60,000 nucleotides of DNA from Owenia fusiformis (taxonomy: Eukaryota > Annelida > Polychaeta > Sabellida > Oweniidae). This document shows positions 31,141 to 42,651 of the stretch, one piece after another. Position 1 is the stretch's first letter, and every line of letters starts with the position of its first letter. A model generated the notes under the pieces. It was not told the DNA's origin. It made no database searches and saw nothing but the letters and a program-made list of their open reading frames with translations. The stretch lies in the NCBI GenBank assembly GCA_903813345.2, contig CAIIXF020000005.1:12343375-12403374 (forward strand), in the 5' to 3' direction. A program made the translations under genes and the position numbers.

Positions 31141-33174
31141 GTAATTGCAATGTTTCTGATCAATGGTTAGAAAAACTTCATTTCAGTATCTGAGTTTGAC
31201 TGGCTGAAGAAATGAATAAACAAAGCAAAATGTATCATTTATACTGGAACTGTCTGTTATTGATTTAAAACTAATTTTTAGAGGTCACACATATCTTTTA
31301 ATAAGCAATAATTCACACAAATGCACAGCACTCATCCTCACCTGTTTTTTTGCCGAAACAATTATGAAAATTGGTTCATAAATAATCAAGAAATGAACTC
31401 ATTCATGCATGAAAATAATTCAGAGAAAAATGCATTTCAAAATTTTTGTTCTCATAGAAACCAATAGTACAATTATATTTAAAACATGATATATTCATCC
31501 TTTTACCTGGTTAGACAATCAAGATTGGTTTATTTGTGAAGTTTAGCATATTAGAAAAGGTTGACAAAGGCTGATGGCTGGCTGATGTCACGATGAGTCA
31601 TTTAGGTTGCAAAATTTGATATGCTAACACATTGAAGTGGCACATTAGACATGACATTTGAAAAAAACAATGACAATGACATTAGACATGACAATTGAAA
31701 TAGTGTGTCCTTTGTTCAATCTTTGCTTTGGTGTTTTTTTCAAAAATCTCTGAAATAACTTTTAGAGTCATGACAAATAGTAAATGAATGAAAAATAAAA
31801 ACATATTTTCAAACTTTACATGGGGACTTTAAAAACATTGAAATCTTGCCATGTGAGCACAGTACACGTGGTACCTTTTCTTTGCTAATTTTGGCAAATT
31901 AAAATCACAAAATTCTAAGTATTGACGCAAAATCCTTGGTTTTTAAATCACATAAATCCAAAATCTTTTTGCAAAATTTAAAATGCAAATTTCTAAGGGG
32001 ATGGTTCTAGTTTGATTGTTTGGAACTGATTAGTTTTTGGGCATTCTGGGTAAATGTTAAGGTTGCCATTTTTGATTTTCTGTCCTAAAATCTTGTCTTT
32101 TAGGCGTTTCAAGGGTGCTTTTTTGTTCACTATGTGTCTTGTTTTTAATATCAATCCATTTATTTTTCTAGCCCATCTTAAAAAGAGACGTTTATTAGCA
32201 GTTGGACTTAGTGGTAAGTGCAGCACTCTATTGATACTATAGCAAGACTTCACTAACGGATAGTTCTGGAACTGGATAATAAGCGGTTAGTATAACCTGT
32301 AAGCAGAAGTGGAAACAATCCAGTAGTGGTTATTATTCACTGGGAGTGGTATGTATAATTTTGTTCCTTGCAGAGAGTCCATCCAAATTCAACTTAGAGC
32401 ATCATCTATCCTCTACTCTTGTAGATAAGCTATAATCAAATCATTGTGTTGCTCTTTTGTTAATTATTTTGTTTGTTTTAATGAACCTGCCCAAATAAAT
32501 CTAAAGGTAACAACTGAGTTAATTGAGTTGAGAGATCATCACATTTTTCTCCTTATGAGCAATAGGGTGTGTAATAGGGGTTAATGTTCAATTTAAATTT
32601 TTTCAAAAAATATTTGCAATAATATAATTAATGTATTGAAATTTTAGTTTTTTAAAAATTTCAAGAGAAATTACCAAACTCATCATGTCTCATTTGTGGA
32701 GGATAGATATGCTTACACAGCATATACAATAACCTTATAAATATAGATTTTGATGTTTCCTTAACTTAATTGTTTAGGACAGTTCATGTATTAGTCAGTC
32801 AGAGAGTAGACAGAGTAGACAGATAAATATAAGATGACACAATTTAATGGATGTTGAAATATACAGTAACAATTAAAATGTATTTCAAAGTATCCAAAAG
32901 AAATAATGTAAATTATGTAAGGGCCTTAGTTTAAGGATGAGATGCAAACAAAAGTTTTGGAATTTCTCTGAACTTATTTGGAATTTAGAACTTCGACATG
33001 AGAATTTAAATATTTTAGCAGTTTTTTTTACTTGAAGATTTATCATTCGATAAGATGTTACAGATCTTTTTGAAAAGAAATTACAATCTTGTGTAATGAT
33101 AAATGCAAACATTTGATAAAGTGCACAAGGGGAACATTTCAAAAACACACATAGAACCATAAGTGGCGAACTTT
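31141..33174. other. Mostly unassigned; one stray unit of the 52-kb array
   Basis: 31995-32105 (GTTTTTGGGCATTCTGGGTA, GTTAAGGTTGCCATTTTTGA) matches the units at 52.2-53.6 kb. Elsewhere nothing supported. Open frames on both strands here lack recognisable features. Confidence 0.5.
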
Positions 33175-33705
33175 CAAAGCACTCAATCAATATTAAAAGG
33201 CATAAGGGCTAAATTGGAAAGCACAAAATCAATATTAAAAAGCATGAGGGTGAAATTAGAAAGCACAAAATCAGAATTAAAGGGATTAAGGGCAAAATTG
33301 GATAGCACAAAATCAATATGCATAGGCACAAGTGCAAACTTGGAAAGCACAAAATCAATATTCAAAGGCAAAAGGGCAAATTTGGAAAGCACAAAATCAA
33401 TATTTAAGGGCAAAATTGGAAAGCACAAAATCAATATTCAAAGGCACAAGGGCAAATTTGGAAAGCACAAAATCAATACTCAAGGGCACAAGGGCAAAAC
33501 TGGAAAGCACAAAATCAATATTCAAAGGCACAGGGGCAAATTTAGAAAACACAAAATCAATATTTAAGGGCACAAGGGCAAAATTGGAAAGCTCAAAATC
33601 AATATTCATAGGCCCAAGAGCAAAATTGGAAAGCACAAAATCAATAATCAAAGGCACAAGGGTGAAACTTAGAAAGCACAAAATCAATGTTCAAAGGCAC
33701 AAGGG
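33175..33705 (+). repeat. 42-bp minisatellite, about thirteen copies
   Basis: The unit resembles GGAAAGCACAAAATCAAT-AT-TCAAAGGCACAAGGGCAAATT. One copy is nine bases short (33 bp, near 33394-33427). Because 42 is divisible by three, long open frames appear in several frames on both strands (up to 161 codons). They have no initiation or splice context that I can support, and I treat them as non-coding. Confidence 0.9.
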
Positions 33706-33930
33706 CATCATTTTAAAAGACAGATATTTAAATAGTCTTAAGCTGCAGTATTTGAATGCAAAATTTTTTTTAAAAGGTGCAAAGGCAACATTTGAAAAAA
33801 TCCCTTACAATTTATGAGTTTGAAAATGAGTGCTGAAGCTAATTTCACTTAAAACATCTAGTAAACTTGTTTGCATCTCATCCTTTTTGTATTTTGATAT
33901 ACATGTACTGAAATTTATTATTATATATAG

Positions 33931-34413
33931 TATGAGACCCAAAAGTTCATGCAGAACTCTGTCTGTCAAATTGAAGGTAGAGGCAATATACCACCAGCAC
34001 TGAGTAAAATTGACAAAATTGAACAGAGCGTAGGAATAAAATTCTGTGTATGAGTTCGAAAATCAGCAGCAGAAACTGTAGAACAACTCTGCAAAATGCG
34101 TTTGGATTTAAAAAGAAGAATGGCATATCAGTGGCCTATCTGTAAAAAGTATGTCAGAAGAACTTGATGTACCCCAATCATTTATATATTGGATTCTTAA
34201 ATGTCACCTCAAAATGAAGAAGATTGCCACCAGATTGGAGGGCCACAGCCTCAGTAACAAATAAAAGAGTCATCAACTGCTATGAAGCTTGCCCCCCAGG
34301 CTTGAAATACTAAATATTCTAGCTGCTATAACTTTGCTATGTAGACCAGCTTAGTGTATCAACATTATCAATACCTGACCAATAGAGTTCATGAACTTTT
34401 GGGACACCCTGTA
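33931..34413 (+). pseudogene. Mariner-like element relic with transposase helix-turn-helix remnant
   Basis: The ends GAGACCCAAAAGTTCATGCA and TTCATGAACTTTTGGGACAC (then CCTGTA) form imperfect inverted repeats. Internally, from about 34148, SMSEELDVPQSFIYWILKCH is read in one frame, the look of the second helix-turn-helix in the DNA-binding half of mariner-type transposases. There is a stop just upstream (TAA at 34142) and another soon after. The catalytic half is absent. Confidence 0.55.
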
Positions 34414-35077
34414 TTTATCATCATTTTGAGATAGTTAGTTATAGGTTATAGGTAGGAATTTCATGCTTGATAAAGTTCAAGCAATAAGTTCAATAACATT
34501 GATACAAGTTTAAGTATATACACTCATACTGATTGTGAAAGACAAACAAGAACTGAAAGCTCCATTCACACACTCATATACTCACTGTCTCACTCACTCA
34601 CTTGCTTGCCCAAGCACTCAATGTTTCTCAACCAGACTCTCTGCAAATAATTTATGATTTCACCTAACAATACATGGGCAACAGAAAATAGGTCGATGTA
34701 CTTGATCTCAAGAAGTATTTAAGAAAAATTGCATAAGTTTCACTTTATACTAGTATTTGTTTTGGATAACTTTTCAGCTTTAGATGGATTAACCATATCG
34801 TTTGTTTATTTGATGGGACATTATTTTCTCTCCTTTTAGACCGGAATTTCATGTTTTTCTTTCATTTTAGGCTTCGATTTTTAATTAAAGGTTATTGTTA
34901 TAGGTTCCTATTGGTGATACGATAGTGATCTTTTTCCATATAGCTGTGAAATCTTGCTGTTTTGTTTTAGTGAGATTTTAAGAGATTTGAATATATGTAA
35001 CCACTTTAGGGAGTTTTCTTTTATTTGATGACACACATGTATTTGAATTCTGTGGACCATTTCCCATTAGAAAATGT
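34414..35077. other. No gene seen
   Basis: Includes a CACTCA-rich stretch near 34565-34615. Nothing else supported. Confidence 0.4.
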
Positions 35078-35685
35078 TTAAAGGAATATTCCTTGCCAGA
35101 CCCTTTCTCTCTTGATATGGTAGCTATGATCATATATATAGTTTCCATGTTTAGCAAAACATGGGAAAATGTCTTAATATGGTCAATATTGATCATTTAA
35201 AAATCTAGTGCTTATTTCCAGTGAGCTGCCATCTTTTAAGATTTCTTGCAGGAAGTGATGTCATCAACTCTCATCTTCTATAACCTTGTCCATAACAGTA
35301 TAGGAAAGTAGGACAAAATCACTTCTAGACAAGTGATCATTACTTTCTGTGCAAAAATATTTTCAGGGCTTGTCAACTTAGAATAAAAGAAGAGATTTTC
35401 AGAAGGATAAAATAAGATACAAAGTTGAAAAAGAATATTTAGCTGGTTTTGTAATTCTTAATAGGTCCTCCTAATGCTATATGCAAAGTTGAGAGTCGTT
35501 GACATCACTTCATGTGTGAAATTTTAAAAGATTGCAGCTTACTGGAATTGAGCATCACATTTCTAAGTGATCAAATTTGACCATATTAAAACATTTTTGT
35601 GTGTTTTGCTAAACATGGCAAGCATATATATGGTTATAGCTACCATATGAGGAGAGAGATGGTTTGGCAAGGAATATTCCTTTAA
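35078..35685. mobile_element. 608-bp palindromic element with GGAATATTCC ends
   Basis: The left end TTAAAGGAATATTCCTTGCC and right end GGCAAGGAATATTCCTTTAA are inverted copies. The arms stay alignable for over 180 bases each (ATGGTAGCTATGATCATATA against TATATGGTTATAGCTACCAT). TTAA occurs at both extremes. No open frame of note. Confidence 0.8.
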
Positions 35686-36154
35686 CTAAGTCATTCTATT
35701 GTATTCAGTTTTCAAGTTTTTTTCAAACAGGTTGGCCACAATCTCCATTGACTCATGTTATAAAATCTTTGAAGTAATATTTGAATGATCGTAATACCAT
35801 GGTTTAAAGCTCCATATCAAATGTTCTAAAGGTTTTCTTTTTAATTAAAGTTGAGAATTAATTTCCAGATAATTTACCACAGAAGTTCCTTGTGCACCAT
35901 AGATATTTACAATGTGGAAGTTATGGAATAGGGTCCCTTAGTTCTCATCATCTGACCATATAGCAGTCCTCATTAAGTCACAAAACGTCAAAGAGGTGAC
36001 AGAATTTGGAAAAGCAGAATGCTGTTTAACTAAAGATCGCTTTCTCTCAGTCAATCTATCCAAATATGTATGACCTGATTTGCCACTTGCTCATGGGTTC
36101 AGGTCGCAAGAGTTGCAAGCAACACAAAGCAGCCCACAAAGTCCTTAAAACGCA

Positions 36155-36470
36155 AAATACGTACTTAGATATTAACCTTTGACCTTGAGATGACCTTGAC
36201 CTTTACACATTTACCTTGACCTCAGGTCACCTCATCATTGGTTGCCAAGGGTCACAGCAGCCTCAAGAACCTTAAATCACAAAATACCTAGATATTGACC
36301 TTTGACGTAGGAATGACCTCGACCTCAGATGTTGTAATCACCAAGAGTCACAGCAGCCCCCAAATACATTAAAATGCTAAATACCAAGATATTGACCTTT
36401 GATCTTAGAATGACCTTAATCCATAAAGTTGACCTTGACATCATGTCAACTCAACCCTTAGTCAACTCGA
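36155..36470 (+). repeat. TGACC-rich tandem repeat, ~130-bp unit
   Basis: Units repeat 'AAATACCTAGATATTGACCTTTGAC...GAATGACCTCGACC...GTCACAGCAGCC'. Another unit resumes at 36770-36840. Confidence 0.7.
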
Positions 36471-36544
36471 CCCCACCATATTTAAATATCTATAAAAACA
36501 ATTAGATGTATATTATATTATAATATTGATGAATTTAAAAGAAT

Positions 36545-36715
36545 TAGGGAATTGGGGTCAAGTTGACTAAGGGTTGAGTTGACCAAGGGTTGAGATGACT
36601 TGGGGTCGAGTTTACTAAGGGTTGAGATGACTTGGGCTGACTTGACCAAGGGTTGACTTGACTTGGGGTCGAGTTGACTTAGGGTTGAGTTAACTTGGGG
36701 TTGAGTTGACCAGGA
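36545..36715 (+). repeat. GTTGACTTGGGGTTGA minisatellite
   Basis: About ten imperfect iterations of the 16-base phrase 'GGGTTGAGTTGACTTG'. The minus-strand open frame of 67 codons is a by-product. Confidence 0.8.
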
Positions 36716-36949
36716 AGCCATCTAATCATGGGCATTAAGTGCCATAGCACAAACCAAGGGTCTTAGAAAGCCAAATACCTATACATTGACCTTTGACATT
36801 GAAATGACCTTCAACTCTGACCTTCATAGAATGCCCACCGACCCACTCAGTATGTTGACAAAGTATGAGGACCCAAGGTTAAACAGTGTAGGATGAGATG
36901 TCAGGACAGACAGAATGACAGACAGACCACCGTGATTTATAGTAAGAAG

Positions 36950-37030
36950 ATTTCATTATAATATATGCGCTATATCAAGAACTTACATATAAAATGTGCG
37001 CTATATCAAGAACATACATATAAAATGTGA
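36950..37030 (+). repeat. Short tandem duplication
   Basis: GCGCTATATCAAGAAC-TACATATAAAATGTG occurs twice, about 37 bases apart. Confidence 0.7.
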
Positions 37031-38155
37031 AGAATCTAATATCCTAGTAAAAGATTACAATGTCAAGCAACATATGAGCCCCGCCATAGGAAAACAGGTC
37101 TTACCACAAAAATTGAAATTGTGCTAGAGAGACAAAAATGTGCCCAAGATTCAGAGGAAAATGTGCTTAATTCAAATCCATGTTTTGGTCTATGTCTGCG
37201 AGGAAAAATTTACAAGACATAAGCCATGGGACATTTAAAAGGCCTCAAAATATTGAAAAAATCTGTGATAAGACCGGTTTTCCTGTGGCCTGGCTCATAT
37301 GAAAATGCTTTGGATGCATTGATTTACTTTCTTGTGATACATGTTTCCAACTTAATGCTGCAAAATGATGAAGTTGACTGCACCTGCTTTCCTCTTTTTT
37401 CCAAGGGGTAGGGCACTATAATGTCATATTTAAATTACAATATAGTAATTCATCATTACAAAAGTTTTATTATTACAATATCATACAAACCTTGGAAATG
37501 TTCTTGGAATACTATTTTGAGCTGTTAAAGCTGTCACATTTTGCCTTAAGCCATGAATGCAAAATAGACAAGACTCAGAAAATGTGCATTTGCAGGTCAC
37601 TCTTGACACAAAACGTTCAATATCTCTGGATTAAGTTGTCATAGGTTGATGTATTGTTAGAAAGGTCTTCTTATACATTTTATGAATGTTACATTATTTC
37701 AATTATATTCAAGTTCAATAGGCTCTGGTACAGCATTTTGATTGGGCGCGGCTGTATCCATGGTGACATTAAACCCCAAAATTGGCTACTCTAAGGACTC
37801 ATAATATTTCAGAGGGTCCAAATGAACATTTTTACAAAGGTTTCATTGATGTACTTGTCATGTCATTTAAAACCAACTTTCAAAAACCAATCCTGGTGGT
37901 GGCCCCAAATCTATCACTTAAGAATATGTAAGCCCAAATGCCAAATGGAAAGGGTGACTGAAAACTTTAAAGAAACCCAACAAGAAAAGTTGCCTGTTTT
38001 AGATGTTAGACATATATCAACTAATTACAGGGCTCAAACCTTTTGTACTCAAGATGTCTTATAAATGTTTGCTACCTCCTATACTATGTCATTAGGGGCA
38101 AAATAAAGATTTACCCATTGACTGTCAAATTCAGGATGTCAGTATCAATGATCAA
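37031..38155. other. No gene seen
   Basis: The open frames at 37226-37411 and 37822-38064 show no recognisable features. Confidence 0.4.
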
Positions 38156-38159
38156 TTTT

Positions 38160-38800
38160 ATGAGTACTAGTATCTACAACTGTTTTTGATGTTATGAGTA
38201 TTGGTTATCACTTTTTTCAACATGTATTGTAATTACTTCAGTATGAATCATCAATGAAATGTCCTATGGAGTTCTGGTCCTGGATTGTGATATTGTCTCT
38301 TGTTTGGGGGAAATGGGGTGATAGACACTATTTCTTTTTATGTTAATTCATAGTTTCGGGATATATTGGGTCTATTTTACACTAACAGTTTTGGTGGGTT
38401 TCTTTAATTTAAGGTTTTAAGTTTTTTCCCTTTGGCGCTTGTGTTTAGATATTGTTATATAGTCTTTTTTTATGGAAGGTGTATGGCAGTTGGCATTTAG
38501 CGTTTGTAGCAAAATGATGGTAACAGTTTGCATGTTAATATTCTATTTCAGGAAGATCTAGAAATGACAAGAAAAGATGAAACATATAGATAAATGGAAA
38601 TTAATGTGTTTTAATTTAGATTATGGTGACGGCTTTTGTGAATAGATGTTGACCCTTTGAAACGCCTATGGACTTGGAGACTGGATTTTATCTGTTCCAC
38701 ATCATTTGAGACTGAATGCATGTTAGATTGTTAGATCATAGTTTTAGACAACTTTTGGTCCTTTCCCTTTCGCACTTATTCTTGGATATTTAATTGAGAA
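38160..38800 (+). repeat. Dispersed repeat family A, copy 3 (rearranged)
   Basis: 38160-38460 matches the middle and end of family A (TATGAGTATTGGTTATCACT, GGTCCTGGATTGTGATATTG). 38620-38800 then returns to the earlier part (GTTGACCCTTTGAAACGCCT) and again to the GGTCCTTTCCCTTT end, so the copy is shuffled or two copies are nested. 38475-38550 between them resembles family B. Confidence 0.7.
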
Positions 38801-38913
38801 ATAAGGACATTCCAATCTCCAAAGCCTGATATGCTTTAAATGTTGTTTTAAGTTTCTTGTTTTGATTCTTATTTGGATGAGAAAAGGATAGATTTAAAAG
38901 GCATGCACAAGCA

Positions 38914-39219
38914 ATGTTATTCCCTTTGATAAACTTTAATAGAAAAAATACTTCTTATATTACTCAACATTCACTTTACTTAAATGACTTTCAAAGTAAA
39001 CAGATTCATGCAAATAAATTAGATCGGCAATTTAATGTCTGTGATGTTATTAACATTAAATTTAGAGGAAGATGGGCAATCATGTATCATATTGGTCAAA
39101 ATGACCTGAGCACCTTTGTGAGTATAGCTGGACCAGGATTAAATCTACCGTACCAGAGAGTGACCTCTGGGATTGCTGTTAATGACTATACTTCTGTCAA
39201 ATACCTCATAAGAACATAA
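38914..39219 (+). other. Unassigned 101-codon open frame
   Basis: An ATG-started frame without recognised domains. The central stretch (FNVCDVINIKFRGRWAIMYH) has a less skewed composition than most chance frames in this AT-rich DNA. No splice or expression context is evident, and it directly follows a family A repeat. I would not call it a gene. Confidence 0.15.
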
Positions 39220-41850
39220 CAAATCAAATGAGCTGTTAATAAAGTTTTTGAATTGTCAGGTCAGTAAATGATATAGCACTAATTTGAAATTTAGAACATT
39301 TTATCTTTAATGCTGTTGATTTCAAATTGTAGGTATGTAGACACTCCAGGATAAAACCAAAATACTTTAGGTCTCTTGCATATCCAGGATTCAAGAGAAG
39401 CAACCTCAGGCTGTTGTAGATGACTTTGTGATGAGGTAAGCAGAACCCATGGTTGCTGTGGTTCTTACAAGCTTGTCTTGCACCACTTGCAACACTTGAA
39501 TCTCCAGATTCGGTGTCACAATTGTTTCTCTTTGAGGTATTACATAAACCAATCATTTAACCTGCAGTGACTGTATTTCTGTATTTACCACACTGTATTA
39601 TTAAATCTTTATTTATCTTTTGCATGATTCATCTTTGGATGCCAAAATTGCTGAGAAAGTCAAGCAGTCAATATAAGGCATCAGTAGTATCAGACTCAGA
39701 CTCAGCCTCTTGATTCTTGTTTTGGTTAACAAAGATGCACTTGTGAAATGACATGTGTCCAAGCAAGTTAATAGAAGTGGTTAAGAGGACATTACAATTA
39801 TTATTCATGTACTGGAGACTTAAAACTGAGAATGGATAACAAATCAAGGAAATGTGGCGTGGACAGAAGGACTGATGAAAAATAACATAATAATATAAAA
39901 TCACATACTGATGCATTCAGCAACAAAAGAATACTTTCAAAGAAGGGATATAACAAACCAATCTGAGGCCAACTGAAAACAATGGAAAAAGTAATCAGGA
40001 AAATAAGAATGGACAGAATGTGAAGGTTTCCTTATAATGTCAAGAAATATAACTATTTTCAGGGTATGCTGCTATGGGGAGTACACATGCATTTTTTTAA
40101 CATTGGTAATCAGATAGTTTTAAGTACATCAGCCTATTTACTATAGGGTGCTCACTAAATCTTTAGACTGAAGTTCAGAATCTCACTATTTTATTTCAAA
40201 TATTTTTGGTCACAAGACAAGTTGTACAGATATAAATTAGAAAGCATTTATCTTACAATGAAATTTGAATTGTGAACATTCTGTCAAGGAGTGATTAATT
40301 ATCAGTCTAAAAGTCTTAGTGAAAACTAACACACCTTCTTTTAAAGTACAAATGTCTATGATTATGTATATTTCCATTGTGAAGGAAATTCTTGTTATGA
40401 CAACCCATGATTGCATAGGTTGTTGTATATCTATAAAATGAAGTACATGGTAAGTGAATATACTAATCAGTTATTATTTTTAGCTCACAATGATGAGCTA
40501 TTGTTATCGCCCACTAACCCGTACAAGGTAAGTGATTCTACTAATCACTAGATTCAAAAACTAATAAAATTAAATATATTAATATATTAAAATTAAATAT
40601 ATTGAAAAAAATAAGAATTTTTTGATAGCAACCTATGTTACATATTTTGTTGTATCACCTGTTTGTACTATACAAGGTAAGTGACACTAGTTAAATATGG
40701 TTATTGAAAAGTTACTGAGAAGCATCTTCCACATCGACATAAGCTGTTCATTAGCCATGAGTGAATAACTCATACAACCTTAAACTTCAAAGGAATTTTC
40801 ATCCAATTTCAATTGGGCAATAAATGAACTACTTCAATCAGATCTTTTTTGCATCCTTGTGACACTGTACTATCTTAAGAGAATATCTGGTCTGATGAGT
40901 ATCATTATAGTGATTTGCAATAGAAGATTTAACTCAAATCAACCAAATATCCTTGCATTGTGAAGCAACTTCTTGTGGTGGTCAGTTCACTTCTCCTGGC
41001 TTTCCTTTAAGTGCCCTTAGCCCTAACAAGATCAAATTACTGATGATGTGCTGTTATTTTTTCATGGAGTTGGTTATGCCTTCATGTGAACAAGTTTTTT
41101 TTGTTTTTTTTAATTGGAATTTTCAGGGTGACAGTGTGTACTTGTTACTTCAATGTTTAATCACCCTGCATTCAAGTTGGCTGGTGAAAGAACTAAATCT
41201 GATGTTGATTTAAGCATAACTAATTATAATTTATTTAAAATATCTGTCTCTTTTCATCTTGAGCCTCTGTAGTCCTGATTGTACCATCTTGACTCATATT
41301 TTCACACCTAATTGATTCTCTTGAAATACTCTTGTAATACTTCAGGGTCCTTGGTTGAATTTTTAAAGCATCAAAATACAATTTCCAATAAGCGAATACC
41401 ACATTTTGTATATTTTGAATGGTAGTTTCATTTATGATGTTACTAGTTCTGCCCAGGTGAATGATTTTCATCAAACCTATTCAATTCCTAAATGTTGTTA
41501 TTTGCTCGGCTGTTTCATATTTTTAGTAACCTAGAGTTAAGGATCTTCATATGATAAATCCAAAAATATTACAGAAGGACTTTCTGCTTGCAGAGAGATC
41601 TAGTTAATAATCCATTGTTTAGAACAATTCGAAAACAATCCATAAATCTAGTTTTACAGACATATATAATTTTATCACATGTTGTAGATGCATTTTTTGT
41701 TTTTGGCAATCCGAGAAACACTAGTAGAGAAATGGCCACCAGAGCAAATTATTTGATGAACAATGTTTTTTATCTTCTTGTTGTGAAGAAAATTCTACAT
41801 TCCAATGTTCTCTAATTAGAATATTTACTTTGTGCTGTATCAGTAGTTTA
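39220..41850. other. No gene seen; diverged short repeats
   Basis: The word 'GGTAAGTGA...CTA' recurs at about 40450, 40528 and 40676 and, as 'GCAGGTGAGTGAT', at 44199 and 45231, hinting at old duplicated segments. Short open frames here have no features I recognise. Confidence 0.4.
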
Positions 41851-41855
41851 CAGTG

Positions 41856-42648
41856 CAGGGTGTCTCAAAAAAGGAAACCAGCATTCAATTGCTTATTTCT
41901 CAAATATGAATAATGATAGGACACTTTCTCAGCTACCACCTGATAGGTTATGATGTTCTCTTTCTTATGATACCAAAGTTGCCTATTTTCCTTCACTGAG
42001 TTCTAATGGATTTTAAGTGACCATGTCAGAAATGGGTTTGAGCCACTTTTTCTGTCATGAATGACTTAACAATGAGGGATTAAAATGGCTATGCCAGGAT
42101 GGTTTTGCATTCTGCAACTTTTTCCTTTGGGACTATCTCAAGGATAAAGTCTAAAAAACATCACCGAGAAGCGTTGATGATCTAAGGACCAGGATTGTTG
42201 CAGCAGTGGAGGATCTAAGGGGACAGAGAGACATCATCAGGGATGCAGTACATGCAATGAGATCTAGGACAGACATTTGCATTGAAAAGAATGGGGGTCA
42301 TGTTAAAAGACACTGGGGTTATAATAACTTTGAATGGACATGGCGATTTAAAAGGGGTGTTAAATATGATAAGTGTAATTTTTTTAATTGGAATAAATGA
42401 GTAAAAGAGTAATATCCTGATGTTTGTTATTACTTAGCACTATGTTATGATTGTAAAATTGACTTGGCTGAAAGTGGCACAAACCCATTTCTGACATGGT
42501 CACTTAAATCCCTTAAAACTCAGTCACCCATGAAGGAAAATAGACAACTTTGGTAGCATAAGAAAGAGGACTTCATATACTATCAGATGTAGCTGTGAAA
42601 TTTGAGAAATAAGCCATTAAATGCTGGTTTCATTTTTTAGACACCCTG
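41856..42648 (+). mobile_element. Mariner-like element with ~190-bp inverted repeats
   Basis: It starts CAGGGTGTCTCAAAAAAGGA and ends TCATTTTTTAGACACCCTG. The inverted similarity extends about 190 bases inward on each side (ATTGCTTATTTCTCAAAT / ATTTGAGAAATAAGCCAT; AAATGGGTTTGAGCCACTTT / AAGTGGCACAAACCCATTT). TA follows the right end; the left flank has TG. The core carries a transposase tail. Confidence 0.8.
42110..42400 (+). pseudogene. Mariner/Tc-type transposase C-terminal fragment
   Basis: In one frame: FFLWDYLKDKV, stop (TAA at 42155-42157), KTSPRSVDDLRTRIVAAVED, then AMRSRTDICIEKNGGHVKRH. In mariner-type transposases the third catalytic acid lies in a proline-aspartate segment just before the FFLWxYLK block. 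That acid and everything N-terminal are missing. The fragment sits between long inverted repeats, so the element is a deleted, non-autonomous derivative. Confidence 0.75.
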
Positions 42649-42651
42649 TAT

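Noticed and set aside
33163-33817. Repeat-protein-like open frames (134 and 161 codons, plus two minus-strand ones)
   Set aside because: All derive from the 42-bp minisatellite, which is stop-free in several frames; no splice or start context.
36518-36721. Minus-strand frame with SSQPLVNSTLSQLDP repeats
   Set aside because: By-product of the GTTGACTTGGGGTTGA minisatellite.
41588-41815. 75-codon open frame preceded by an acceptor-like CTGCTTGCAG
   Set aside because: No recognisable domain, no donor or neighbouring exon in phase; likely chance in AT-rich DNA.
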